Assembly: GCA_030145595.1 (NCBI GenBank)
Contig: JAQYVG010000122.1
Span: 1 to 9,735, forward strand
Source: Desulfobacterales bacterium
GTDB taxonomy: Bacteria; Desulfobacterota; Desulfobacteria; Desulfobacterales; UBA11574
DNA length: 9,735 nt
Reading direction: 5' to 3'
This document shows positions 1 to 5,821 of this stretch, piece after piece. A model generated the notes under the pieces. It saw only the letters and a list, made by a program, of their open reading frames with translations. It made no database searches and was not told the DNA's origin. Made by a program: the position numbers and the translations under genes. Position 1 is the first letter of the stretch. Each line of letters opens with the position of its first letter.

Positions 1-282
1 GTGTTCCGTCATTTTATTCGAACCAAACTTTTACCGCAGTTGGGAGAAGTTGTAGACACTCAATGCGGATTCAAGGCATTTAAAGCAGAAGTGCTAAAAA
101 AAGTGTTGGAACGAATGACTGACAAGCGTTTCTCGTTTGATATGGAGTTACTATTGCTGACGGCGCTGCACTGCAGCCGGGGGGGCAATGCCGTGGGAAA
201 AGCGCCAATAGTCTGGATAGAAAGCAATGAGGAGTCAAATTTCTATACTGCACAAGCAGGAAACAAGGATGAAATGTATTAA
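1..282 (+). CDS. Family 2 glycosyltransferase, C-terminal fragment (gene runs off the window)
   Basis: The reading frame is open from the first base, so the true start and the catalytic N-terminal half (nucleotide-sugar binding, DxD) lie upstream. The visible 93 residues contain the segment DTQCGFKAFK at about residues 19-28, which is characteristic of the dolichyl-/polyprenyl-phosphate hexosyltransferase branch of GT2 (ALG5/DPM1-like). It is followed by the FDMELLLL segment typical of the end of this catalytic domain and by a strand of the form PIVWIES..SNF. Family members transfer a sugar from a nucleotide donor to a polyprenyl phosphate at the cytoplasmic membrane face. No C-terminal membrane segment follows. 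The gene converges on cynS with a 65-bp gap and no obvious terminator. The GTG at position 1 should not be taken as the start. The family call is firm; the donor sugar cannot be told. Confidence 0.8.
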   Translation: MFRHFIRTKLLPQLGEVVDTQCGFKAFKAEVLKKVLERMTDKRFSFDMELLLLTALHCSRGGNAVGKAPIVWIESNEESNFYTAQAGNKDEMY

Positions 283-347
283 CTAGGTCCAATCCCAAAG
301 CACTAGGCCAAGAGCAATCGCCCAGAGCAAGAGCAAATAGCTGGTGA

Positions 348-788
348 TCACCATTTATTGTAAGGTAAAAACTTCCCATTCATGGTAACGATGACACGAT
401 CTCCCTTAGGATTTTTCTCTTTTTCGACATCTAAGATAAAATCGATAGCACTCATGATGCCGTCACCAAATTTTTCGTGAATAATTGCCTTAAGAGGCAT
501 TCCATAAACCTGCATAATTTCATAAAAACGATAGATCAGCGGATCAGTGGGGACTACAGGGCCTAATCCCTTCAGGGGGCATTCGGTAAGCGCTTCGGCC
601 GCATCAGGGCCAAGTCCCAGGGCAAATACAATTTTTTCCGCTTCTTCCTGAGAAGCGCTGGCCTGCCGGTAAAAAACAGCCGCAATCCAGACTTCATCAC
701 GTCCCACGATAGTTTCCAAATCAGCAAAACTCAATGATTTCTCTTTTTTAGCACCCAGCAATATCTTTGTGATTTCTAACAGTTCCAT
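348..788 (-). CDS. cynS: Cyanate hydratase (cyanase)
   Basis: This gene encodes a complete 146-residue cyanase, which decomposes cyanate with bicarbonate to ammonia and CO2. The N-terminal half (about 1-75) is the helical, HTH-like domain. The C-terminal half carries the signature LIYRFYEIMQVYG and the segment GDGIMSAIDF. By alignment with the E. coli enzyme (156 aa; Arg96, Glu99, Ser122) the catalytic residues are Arg87, Glu90 and Ser113, all present. The ATG start is set by a strong AGGAGG six bases upstream. The protein is about ten residues shorter than E. coli CynS, only at the N terminus. Known cyanases are cytoplasmic decamers. No carbonic anhydrase (cynT), cyanate transporter (cynX) or CynR-type regulator is in the window, so it stands as an orphan detoxification or nitrogen-scavenging enzyme. 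The 214-bp spacer upstream holds a copy of the window's dispersed repeat. Confidence 0.95.
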   Translation of the reverse strand: MELLEITKILLGAKKEKSLSFADLETIVGRDEVWIAAVFYRQASASQEEAEKIVFALGLGPDAAEALTECPLKGLGPVVPTDPLIYRFYEIMQVYGMPLKAIIHEKFGDGIMSAIDFILDVEKEKNPKGDRVIVTMNGKFLPYNKW

Positions 789-861
789 TCAATACCTCCT
801 GAGATGATTATTGTTAAAATTTAAGATTGCCTGAACGTACACCGGAGGAAAAAATGTGTCA

Positions 862-940
862 ATAGAGGATACGGTTTCCCAATCGTGCAAATTTTGGGGC
901 TTTATTGTTGATAGGGTCAAGGCAGGTATCAAGCATTGCT
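862..940 (+). repeat. Dispersed intergenic repeat, copy 1 (degenerate)
   Basis: This is the most diverged copy of a repeat found in four consecutive spacers. It aligns over its length with the copy at 4624-4706. Shared blocks are CAATCG near 880, TTTGGGGCTT at 894-903 and TCAAGGCAG at 917-925. The inverted ends that bound the better copies are decayed here (ATAGAGGAT at the left, no ATCTTC at the right), and the flanking palindromic segment is absent. It lies between the start of cynS and the end of the ABM gene. The orientation given is that of the other copies. Function unknown. Confidence 0.7.
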
Positions 941-1002
941 GATAATGCCGAAGTTAACAGGCTGAGGGAGGAAAACCCCCGGTTACCCGATTATACGTTT
1001 AT

Positions 1003-1302
1003 TTAACTTAGCGCTCCTCCGAATCTTCTAACCCGAAGGCCAGCGGCTCCTCCTTCCAATATCGGCTCAAGCTTTTCTTCGATTCCATTTCCAATCGCCC
1101 ACTGCAGATAGGCGTTGTAATGGTCTAAAGATTCAAAATCTTCAACTAAAACCAGAGTGTTGGTTTCTACCTCCTGGAACACTTCGACACTGATGCAGCC
1201 ATCGAAAGCGCGCAACCCGGGTAATGAAACATTAACAAGCTCTTTTAGTTCTTCTAACTTACCTGGCTTGGCAGGAAACTCGACGATAATCAAACAATTC
1301 AC
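1003..1302 (-). CDS. ABM-domain (antibiotic biosynthesis monooxygenase-like) small protein
   Basis: This 99-residue protein spans one ABM ferredoxin-like alpha+beta domain. It has a first strand CLIIVEFPAKPG, an amphipathic helix (about 14-30), a GCISVEVFQE strand, the LVLVEDFESLDHYNAYLQW strand-helix unit and a C-terminal IEEKLEPILEG helix. The pattern E-x-F/W-x-S-x-x-x-x-x-x-Y is typical of the YgiN/LsrG/quinol-monooxygenase group of dimeric proteins. These act on quinols, heme or small autoinducers, often without a cofactor. The substrate cannot be predicted from sequence. The start is GTG, chosen because GAGGAG lies eight bases upstream and no in-frame ATG fits better. The gene stands alone, 214 bp from cynS and 331 bp from the TPR protein gene. 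The upstream spacer contains repeat copy 2 and I see no other gene in it. Confidence 0.85.
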   Translation of the reverse strand: MNCLIIVEFPAKPGKLEELKELVNVSLPGLRAFDGCISVEVFQEVETNTLVLVEDFESLDHYNAYLQWAIGNGIEEKLEPILEGGAAGLRVRRFGGALS

Positions 1303-1438
1303 GATGCTAACTCCTCAACAAGATAGTTGGAAACTCACAGACCTTTCTCAGCCGGTATCGTATTCAATTACGCATAAATATATTATACAGAACTCGTTTT
1401 ATTCCAACATTAATGGATTCTGTATAGTGCAATATTAC

Positions 1439-1580
1439 TTGCCTGTATTGATAGACACTATCAGATTAGTATCATTGAAGATTCGTTAAGGCAATCGCAA
1501 ATATTTTGGGCTTCGTTTTTTGATTGGTGGAAGGCCGCAATCTTCAATTTGGGTTCCGAAGGATAGACCGCAAAATATGG
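1439..1580 (+). repeat. Dispersed intergenic repeat, copy 2
   Basis: This 142-bp unit aligns with copy 3 (3460-3597) from TTGCCT at 1439 to GACCGCAAAATATGG at 1566-1580. Its parts are: a palindrome TGATAG-ACA-CTATCA at 1447-1461; perfect 10-bp inverted repeats ATTGAAGATT (1474-1483) and AATCTTCAAT (1539-1548); the conserved core AAGGCAATCGCAAAT at 1488-1502; and a small internal hairpin (CTTC 1511-1514 with GAAG 1530-1533). It lies between the ABM gene start and the 3' end of the TPR protein gene and fills much of that 331-bp spacer. No convincing gene overlaps it. Confidence 0.85.
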
Positions 1581-1633
1581 TGTTCCGGTTTCAATCTAAA
1601 CCTTTCCATTAAATAGGAATGAGGGTAGTTTTG

Positions 1634-3385
1634 TCATTGCTTTTGTTGTTGCATCATCAATGCTTTTTTAAGGTTGTTTTTTGCGTCAACATAGCCAGGA
1701 TTTATCCGTAGCGCTTTTCGAAAATGGGCAATAGCCCCCTCGATATTACCCTTACGAAAAAGAGCAATAGCCAGACTGTTGTGTGCTTCCTCAAAATCAG
1801 GCTTTATCCGCAGGGTTTGCAAATAATACTCGATGGCTTCTGCTGTGCGACCCTGCTTGTACAGAGCATTACCCAGATTGTAGTGTGCCTCCTCAAAATC
1901 AGGCTTTATCCGCAGGGCTTGCAAATAATACTCGATGGCTTCTGCTGTGCGACCCTGCTTGTACAGAGCATTACCCAGATTGTAGTGTGCGTTCACATAA
2001 TCAGGCTTTATCCGCAGCGCTTGTAAATAATGTTCGATGGCTTCTGCTGTGCGACCCTGCTTGTACAGAGCATTGCCCAGATTGTTGTGTGCCCTATAAT
2101 TGTGGGGGGTTTTTGACACAACATCGGACCAGAAGTTTGTATTATTTTGCCATACAATGTTTCTTTGGTATGTCCAGATAGACAAAATTATTACAACTGC
2201 GCATAATATCGCTAATCTCAACCACCGCCGATGCATATATCGACAAACTAACTGAACCAATAAAAGACTCATTAACATCGAGGGGAGATATGTACGGTGT
2301 TCAAATATAATTTCAAGTCCTATTACCGAGGATTCGACAATCAAATTTCCCAAAAACCAAAAAATGCAAAAACTCGTCAAGCTGTCCCTCTTGGCCAGAT
2401 ACACGGCCAGTACAAACAAACTGGCAATTAGAACTATTGAAAACAGAGTGCCCACCGGATTAACCAAAGATAGAGAAAGCGAAAAGTCATGATTTAAGTT
2501 TAGCCGAGATGGATGCGGGAACAGTAAAAGACTGATATAAAAGATTACTACCCGAAACTCGGTCATAACTCTTTGCCCAAGAGTAAATTCGCGGTATGCG
2601 TAGCCGGACAGAATACTTTCTATAGGATGCTTTCCAAGATAGAGGTAGGAAAAAAAGGAAAGTAATATCAGCACTCCCACAAAATAGTGTAAATGACGCT
2701 TCAGCCAAGTCCAACTCAAATCTTGGAAAAAATACCATTCATAAAGAAAAATAAACAAAGGTAATGTTACAGCTGTTTCCTTAGAGCCGACTGCAAGGAT
2801 ACCTGAAAAAATGCAGCCTACAATAAACGCCCACTTTCCCCAAATTTTCTCTGCAAGTCGAAACTTTATATATAGCAGCAACGTCAAAACATAAAACATT
2901 GCTGCCAAGCTATTCATCCGTTGCACAATGTATGTTACCGATTGTGTTTGAATCGGATGAACCAGCCAGACTAAGGCTGTGAAAAAGGGAATCCATTTTT
3001 GAGATCGATTAAAAGAAGTCAACGGGTCTACTGTTTCCAGGGTAATTTTTGTAAAAAAATACAGTAATATGCCGGCAGCAATATGGATCAGCATATTCAC
3101 TAAGTGGTAGCCAAAAACATTGTATTGGTGGAAATAGTAATTTAGAGCAAAACTGATGTTGGCAACCGGTCGATTTGAAGCCGGGCTTTCAAACCCTGCG
3201 CGTTTAATACTGTCGAATGTAATTTTGGTTAGGCGAATGTGTGGATTGTTATAAATATTCTGCGTATCATCGAAAACAAACGGATTTATAAAGGTGTTTG
3301 AATAGATCAAGAAAACAACTACAAACAACAATATCAGCAAAAGGCTTTCACGTATAGATGAGTTAGGTTTAGATGGGTAGTTCAT
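1634..3385 (-). CDS. Polytopic membrane protein with C-terminal TPRs (TMTC / GT-C-like)
   Basis: The protein has 583 residues. An N-terminal membrane region (about 14-405) holds roughly nine to eleven hydrophobic segments, for example 14-29, 95-112, 185-200, 234-250, 278-290, 311-330 and 389-404. The first large loop carries FVFDD (D39, D40) and NPHI. Later motifs are FGYH (91-94), HPIQTQSVTYIVQR (143-156) and FEHR (361-364). These fit bacterial relatives of the TMTC family, putative GT-C O-mannosyltransferases using polyprenyl-phosphate sugars. Catalysis here is inference only. Residues 432-567 form four 34-residue TPRs plus a capping helix, a likely protein-docking or substrate-binding module. 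The ATG has no good Shine-Dalgarno (only TTAAAA before it), so translation may be weak. The upstream 462-bp spacer, shared with the divergent Crp-type gene, contains repeat copy 3. The domain architecture is sure; the biochemical role is not. Confidence 0.85.
   Translation of the reverse strand: MNYPSKPNSSIRESLLLILLFVVVFLIYSNTFINPFVFDDTQNIYNNPHIRLTKITFDSIKRAGFESPASNRPVANISFALNYYFHQYNVFGYHLVNMLIHIAAGILLYFFTKITLETVDPLTSFNRSQKWIPFFTALVWLVHPIQTQSVTYIVQRMNSLAAMFYVLTLLLYIKFRLAEKIWGKWAFIVGCIFSGILAVGSKETAVTLPLFIFLYEWYFFQDLSWTWLKRHLHYFVGVLILLSFFSYLYLGKHPIESILSGYAYREFTLGQRVMTEFRVVIFYISLLLFPHPSRLNLNHDFSLSLSLVNPVGTLFSIVLIASLFVLAVYLAKRDSLTSFCIFWFLGNLIVESSVIGLEIIFEHRTYLPSMLMSLLLVQLVCRYMHRRWLRLAILCAVVIILSIWTYQRNIVWQNNTNFWSDVVSKTPHNYRAHNNLGNALYKQGRTAEAIEHYLQALRIKPDYVNAHYNLGNALYKQGRTAEAIEYYLQALRIKPDFEEAHYNLGNALYKQGRTAEAIEYYLQTLRIKPDFEEAHNSLAIALFRKGNIEGAIAHFRKALRINPGYVDAKNNLKKALMMQQQKQ
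1685..2092 (-). repeat. Four tandem 102-bp TPR-coding units
   Basis: The units run 1991-2092, 1889-1990, 1787-1888 and 1685-1786 (N- to C-terminal). Units 2 and 3 appear to differ at only two of 102 bases, one silent and one Ala-to-Thr. Unit 1 is close to them, while unit 4 is strongly diverged and acts as the terminal repeat. Near-identity at the DNA level points to recent tandem duplication or gene conversion, and the array can be expected to vary in copy number. Confidence 0.9.
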
Positions 3386-3459
3386 TTTTAAGATGGTTAT
3401 TCTGGCGGGTCTTAATACATTTCATTTATTGTTATTTTATTTAAACTGTAAATGCTTGG

Positions 3460-3597
3460 TTGCCTTTATTGATAGTCCCTATCGAATTAATAACATTGAA
3501 GATACGGTAAGGCAATCGCAAATGTTTTGGGGCTTGATTTTTAGTAGGATTCAGACATCTTCAATTTGGTTTCAAGAGGTAAGACCGCAAGATATGG
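3460..3597 (+). repeat. Dispersed intergenic repeat, copy 3
   Basis: This copy pairs with copy 2 over its whole length, starting at TTGCCT (3460) and ending at GACCGCAAGATATGG (3583-3597). It has the palindrome GATAG-TCC-CTATC at 3471-3483, inverted repeats ATTGAAGAT (3495-3503) and ATCTTCAAT (3557-3565), and a core starting GGTAAGGCAATCGC. Over about 45 bases the core is nearly identical to copy 4. Relative to copy 4 it lacks roughly a dozen bases after AGTAGGAT, removing the 3' arm of the internal hairpin. It lies in the divergent spacer between the TPR protein gene and the Crp-type regulator gene. Confidence 0.85.
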
Positions 3598-3790
3598 GAT
3601 TTTTCGACTTCAGCCAGGCATGCTGGTGAGGGTGTGATCGACTGAGATACACAACTCCCTCATTCCAATTGGCCGAAGCCCCTAAGTCTGATATTATAAG
3701 CTGTTTCATTGGGAAATAGATATTGATTTTTCTAAGCTTGTATATTATTGATTGTACTATCGATAAGTTGTCATATTGTGGTATTTTCGC

Positions 3791-3809
3791 CTGCGTGCAA
3801 AAAACGCAG
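3791..3809 (+). promoter_or_regulatory. Leader hairpin upstream of the Crp-type regulator
   Basis: A perfect 6-bp inverted repeat, CTGCGT (3791-3796) and ACGCAG (3804-3809), encloses a 7-base A-rich loop. It ends 38 bp before the ATG of the regulator gene. The sequence after it (ATTCGATTTTATTT) is T-rich but not a clean T-run, so it could be a leader hairpin, a weak attenuator or a protein-binding palindrome. Just upstream (3748-3762) is TTGAT-N6-ATCGA, a possible degenerate operator. No convincing -35/-10 pair was found in the spacer. Confidence 0.35.
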
Positions 3810-3847
3810 ATTCGATTTTATTTGACTAAAAGAGGATATTTATCATT

Positions 3848-4504
3848 ATGGGAGTTCATCTCCTGAAAAACATACCCTATTTTTCTGAACTCACAATAGA
3901 AGAGATGCAAAATCTGGTGGCGAGTTCACAAAAGCAAAAATATCCCCGTGGAAGTATAGTATTGCATAAAGATGATGCGGGAGATGAGACCTACCTCATT
4001 ATGATAGGTAGGGTTAAAGTTATTATTACCCACACAGACGGAAAAGAGATTATTTTAAACATCCTAAAATCGGGTGACTTTTTTGGCGAAATGGCTGTAT
4101 TTGAACATATGCCGCGCTCTGCGACCGTTGTAGCGGAGGAAGACTGTGAAGTATTGATCATGTCTCGAGAGAACATAACAAATCTGATAAAGAGAAATCC
4201 TCAAATAGCCTTTAAACTATTGTCGGATATGAGCAGAAGATTGAGGGAGGCCGATGAGCAGATAAGCGGCTTAGCGCACCTCGATGCGCAAGGAAGGGTG
4301 GCCCAGACACTGCTGAAGCTTTCAAAAGAAGCTAATATGATTACAGATGAAGGTTATCAAGTGTTTCCAAAACCGCCAATAAAGGATATTGCTGCCATGT
4401 CCGGAACATCCCACGAGATCGTTTCACGACTTTTAAGTGAGCTCACTAAAAGAAGGATAATAGACCTAACCAAAGAGTACATCGTTATCTATGATAGGTT
4501 TTAA
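3848..4504 (+). CDS. Crp/Fnr-family transcriptional regulator (cyclic-nucleotide-binding type)
   Basis: This 218-residue protein has the usual Crp layout. A beta-roll sensor domain (about 5-118) contains the phosphate-binding cassette GDFFGEMAVFEHMPRSAT (76-93) with Gly80-Glu81 and Arg90-Ser91, the residue types that bind the cyclic-nucleotide phosphate and ribose. A long dimerisation helix (about 120-140) and a C-terminal winged HTH (about 150-218) follow. The recognition helix SHEIVSRLLSELTKRR (188-203) presents Glu190, Ser193 and Arg194, the E-x-x-S-R pattern of FNR, which reads TTGAT half-sites. The only cysteine is C100, so there is no FNR-type iron-sulfur cluster; a nucleotide ligand is the likely signal. 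A moderate AGAGGA precedes the ATG by about 11 bases. The gene is monocistronic and divergent from the TPR protein gene. The downstream 460-bp spacer holds repeat copy 4. The target regulon is unknown. Confidence 0.9.
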   Translation: MGVHLLKNIPYFSELTIEEMQNLVASSQKQKYPRGSIVLHKDDAGDETYLIMIGRVKVIITHTDGKEIILNILKSGDFFGEMAVFEHMPRSATVVAEEDCEVLIMSRENITNLIKRNPQIAFKLLSDMSRRLREADEQISGLAHLDAQGRVAQTLLKLSKEANMITDEGYQVFPKPPIKDIAAMSGTSHEIVSRLLSELTKRRIIDLTKEYIVIYDRF

Positions 4505-4599
4505 TACCCAGAATTACAGTCTATAACCTCTTTTAATCTTCACCACACCACAACATATAGAAGCGGTCGGTTATCGTTTCAATTCAAGATGTCTACATC

Positions 4600-4739
4600 G
4601 ATTGTGATTATCAAATCAATATCATTGAAGATTGGGTAAGGCAATCGCACATGTTTGGGGCTTGATTTTTAGTAGGATCAAGGCAGAGTACCAGACATCT
4701 TCACATTCGGCAGAATTAGAAAACCTCAATATATGTGGG
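4600..4739 (+). repeat. Dispersed intergenic repeat, copy 4
   Basis: This is the copy with the most intact interior. ATTGAAGAT (4624-4632) and ATCTTCACAT (4697-4706) form the inverted ends. The core GGTAAGGCAATCGCACATG is followed by an internal stem CTTGAT (4661-4666) and ATCAAG (4677-4682). The segment before it (4600-4623) aligns with the palindromic segment of copy 3 at about 17 of 25 positions. The tail, ending ATATATGTGGG, matches the tails of copies 2 and 3 loosely. It lies between the regulator gene and the FecR gene, in the same orientation as all other copies. No convincing gene overlaps it. Confidence 0.85.
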
Positions 4740-4884
4740 TAAAAAAAAGCATAGCCTATCAAAGGCCTTCTACGAGAAATGTATATTTTAAAAACCGTTT
4801 TCACTTAGCTTTCCTCTAAAGTGATAAACCGTGGTATAGCATTATAGGAGGACTGAGGTTGCAGTCAGTGGTAGTTATTTGATT

Positions 4885-4920
4885 TATTTGTTAAGGAATG
4901 TTAATTTAATCTAACAAATA
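4885..4920 (+). promoter_or_regulatory. Perfect 9-bp inverted repeat upstream of the FecR-domain gene
   Basis: TATTTGTTA (4885-4893) and TAACAAATA (4912-4920) are exact reverse complements separated by 18 bases. The structure ends 44 bp before the FecR-gene ATG. The spacing would suit a dimeric regulator binding two faces of the helix, or a leader hairpin. A second, smaller inverted repeat, GACTG (4851-4855) and CAGTC (4862-4866), lies just upstream. I cannot assign either to a known regulator. Confidence 0.4.
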
Positions 4921-4964
4921 TAAGTTTCAAAACACTTATAAAAATTATCAAAAAGGTAGTATGA

Positions 4965-5669
4965 ATGGAAACAAACGCTGCTAACCTAAATCGACGTGTA
5001 TTCATATATCAACTATTAGCCGGCAGCGGTCTGGGCATTACTGGTCTTCCAGGGTTTATGCGCACCGCCCTCGGTATGGGTACATTCTCCGTTACCCAAG
5101 GTATGCGAAAGGTTCTGGGAGATGTAAAAATTAACGGAATTTCGGCAGAGGTTGGGACCCTTGTGAAAAATGGAGACGTTGTTACTACCGGACCGGATAG
5201 CTATGCAGTTTTTGTCATCGACAAATCCGCCTATCTTGTTCGTGACAATACCCATGTTGAGCTGTCCAGTAAAACTTCTGATCAATATAAAGAGAAAATC
5301 GTAAATATACTACGTATTATTAACGGTAAAATGTTGTCTGTTTTTGGCCGCCGCCGGAAAACTATTATGACCACGACTGCCGTCATTGGTATTCGCGGAA
5401 CAGGAATCTATGTGGAAGCTGAACCGCAGCGAACTTATGTTTGCACATGCTATGGCGTTGTTGATATTACGGCTAAAGCAGCGCCGGAGATCAAAGAAAC
5501 AATTAAAACCACCCACCATGACTCCCCTAAATTTGTATATGCATCGGGTACAAATCAATTAATAACAAAGGCGCCGGTCATAAACCATACCGACGCAGAG
5601 CTTATTATGTTAGAGAAATTAGTTTGGCGTAAACCACCATTTGTCGAGGAAAAAGGTGGTGGTTATTAA
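4965..5669 (+). CDS. FecR-domain protein with twin-arginine signal
   Basis: The protein has 234 residues. The N terminus reads NRRVFIYQLL followed by a Gly/Leu-rich hydrophobic stretch (about 12-38), which fits a Tat signal (RRxF with a hydrophobic h-region). Export folded across the membrane is therefore likely. Residues about 48-170 form a FecR domain: LGDVKINGISAEVGTLVKNGD, a strand-rich middle, GKMLSVFGRRR, the conserved AVIGIRGTGIYVE (139-151) and CTCYGVVDI (160-168). In classical systems FecR relays a periplasmic signal to an ECF sigma factor. No sigma factor, TonB receptor or cytoplasmic anti-sigma segment is seen here, so it belongs to the widespread stand-alone FecR-domain group whose function is not established. 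The frame is fixed by the ATG at 4965 after AAGG. An overlapping ATG at 4961 gives only a seven-codon frame. A bidirectional terminator follows. Confidence 0.85.
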   Translation: METNAANLNRRVFIYQLLAGSGLGITGLPGFMRTALGMGTFSVTQGMRKVLGDVKINGISAEVGTLVKNGDVVTTGPDSYAVFVIDKSAYLVRDNTHVELSSKTSDQYKEKIVNILRIINGKMLSVFGRRRKTIMTTTAVIGIRGTGIYVEAEPQRTYVCTCYGVVDITAKAAPEIKETIKTTHHDSPKFVYASGTNQLITKAPVINHTDAELIMLEKLVWRKPPFVEEKGGGY

Positions 5670-5772
5670 AGATCAAGATGAAAGTGAGGTCTTTATTATT
5701 ATTTTCAATTAATTTAAGTCGATAGCAGATTCGGAATCCCAAATAAAATTCAACAACCCGACATTAAAAGTT

Positions 5773-5801
5773 AAAGGCAGAGCCAAAAAGACTCTGCCTT
5801 T
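5773..5801. terminator. Bidirectional intrinsic terminator between convergent genes
   Basis: A perfect 10-bp stem, AAAGGCAGAG (5773-5782) and CTCTGCCTTT (5792-5801), encloses a 9-base loop. T-tracts flank it for both strands (CTTTTCT on +, AACTTTTAAT on -). It lies between the 3' ends of the FecR-domain gene and the secreted-protein gene and can serve both. Confidence 0.85.
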
Positions 5802-5821
5802 TCTACAAATAAATTGCTCCA

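Noticed and set aside
3633..3653. CRP-type site TGTGAT-N9-TACACA upstream of the regulator gene
   Set aside because: The right half does not match TCACA and the spacing is off; the regulator's recognition helix is FNR-like and not CRP-like.
862..4739. The serial repeats as integron attC sites, since single-gene units are each followed by an inverted-repeat element
   Set aside because: No copy carries a proper GTTRRRY / RYYYAAC core pair at its ends (copy 2 has GTTAAGG, which breaks the rule), the flanking genes face both ways, and one unit is far larger than a usual cassette.
862..4739. The repeat core as a conserved short peptide (plus-strand reading IEDTVRQSQMFWG)
   Set aside because: Copies are broken by stops and frameshifts, and the differences between copies are mostly amino-acid changing, so nothing suggests coding selection.
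4622..4804. A 60-codon minus-strand frame over repeat copy 4
   Set aside because: It reads through the non-coding repeat, is not conserved in the other copies and has no ribosome site.
4824..4876. A tRNA-like or riboswitch-like segment before the FecR gene (GTGGTATAGC and a small hairpin)
   Set aside because: No T-arm, acceptor pairing or known aptamer core could be found.
5715..5760. A fifth repeat copy near GATAGCAGATTCGGAATCCCA
   Set aside because: Only short matches to copy 1 (about a dozen bases), no core or inverted ends; chance in AT-rich spacer cannot be excluded.
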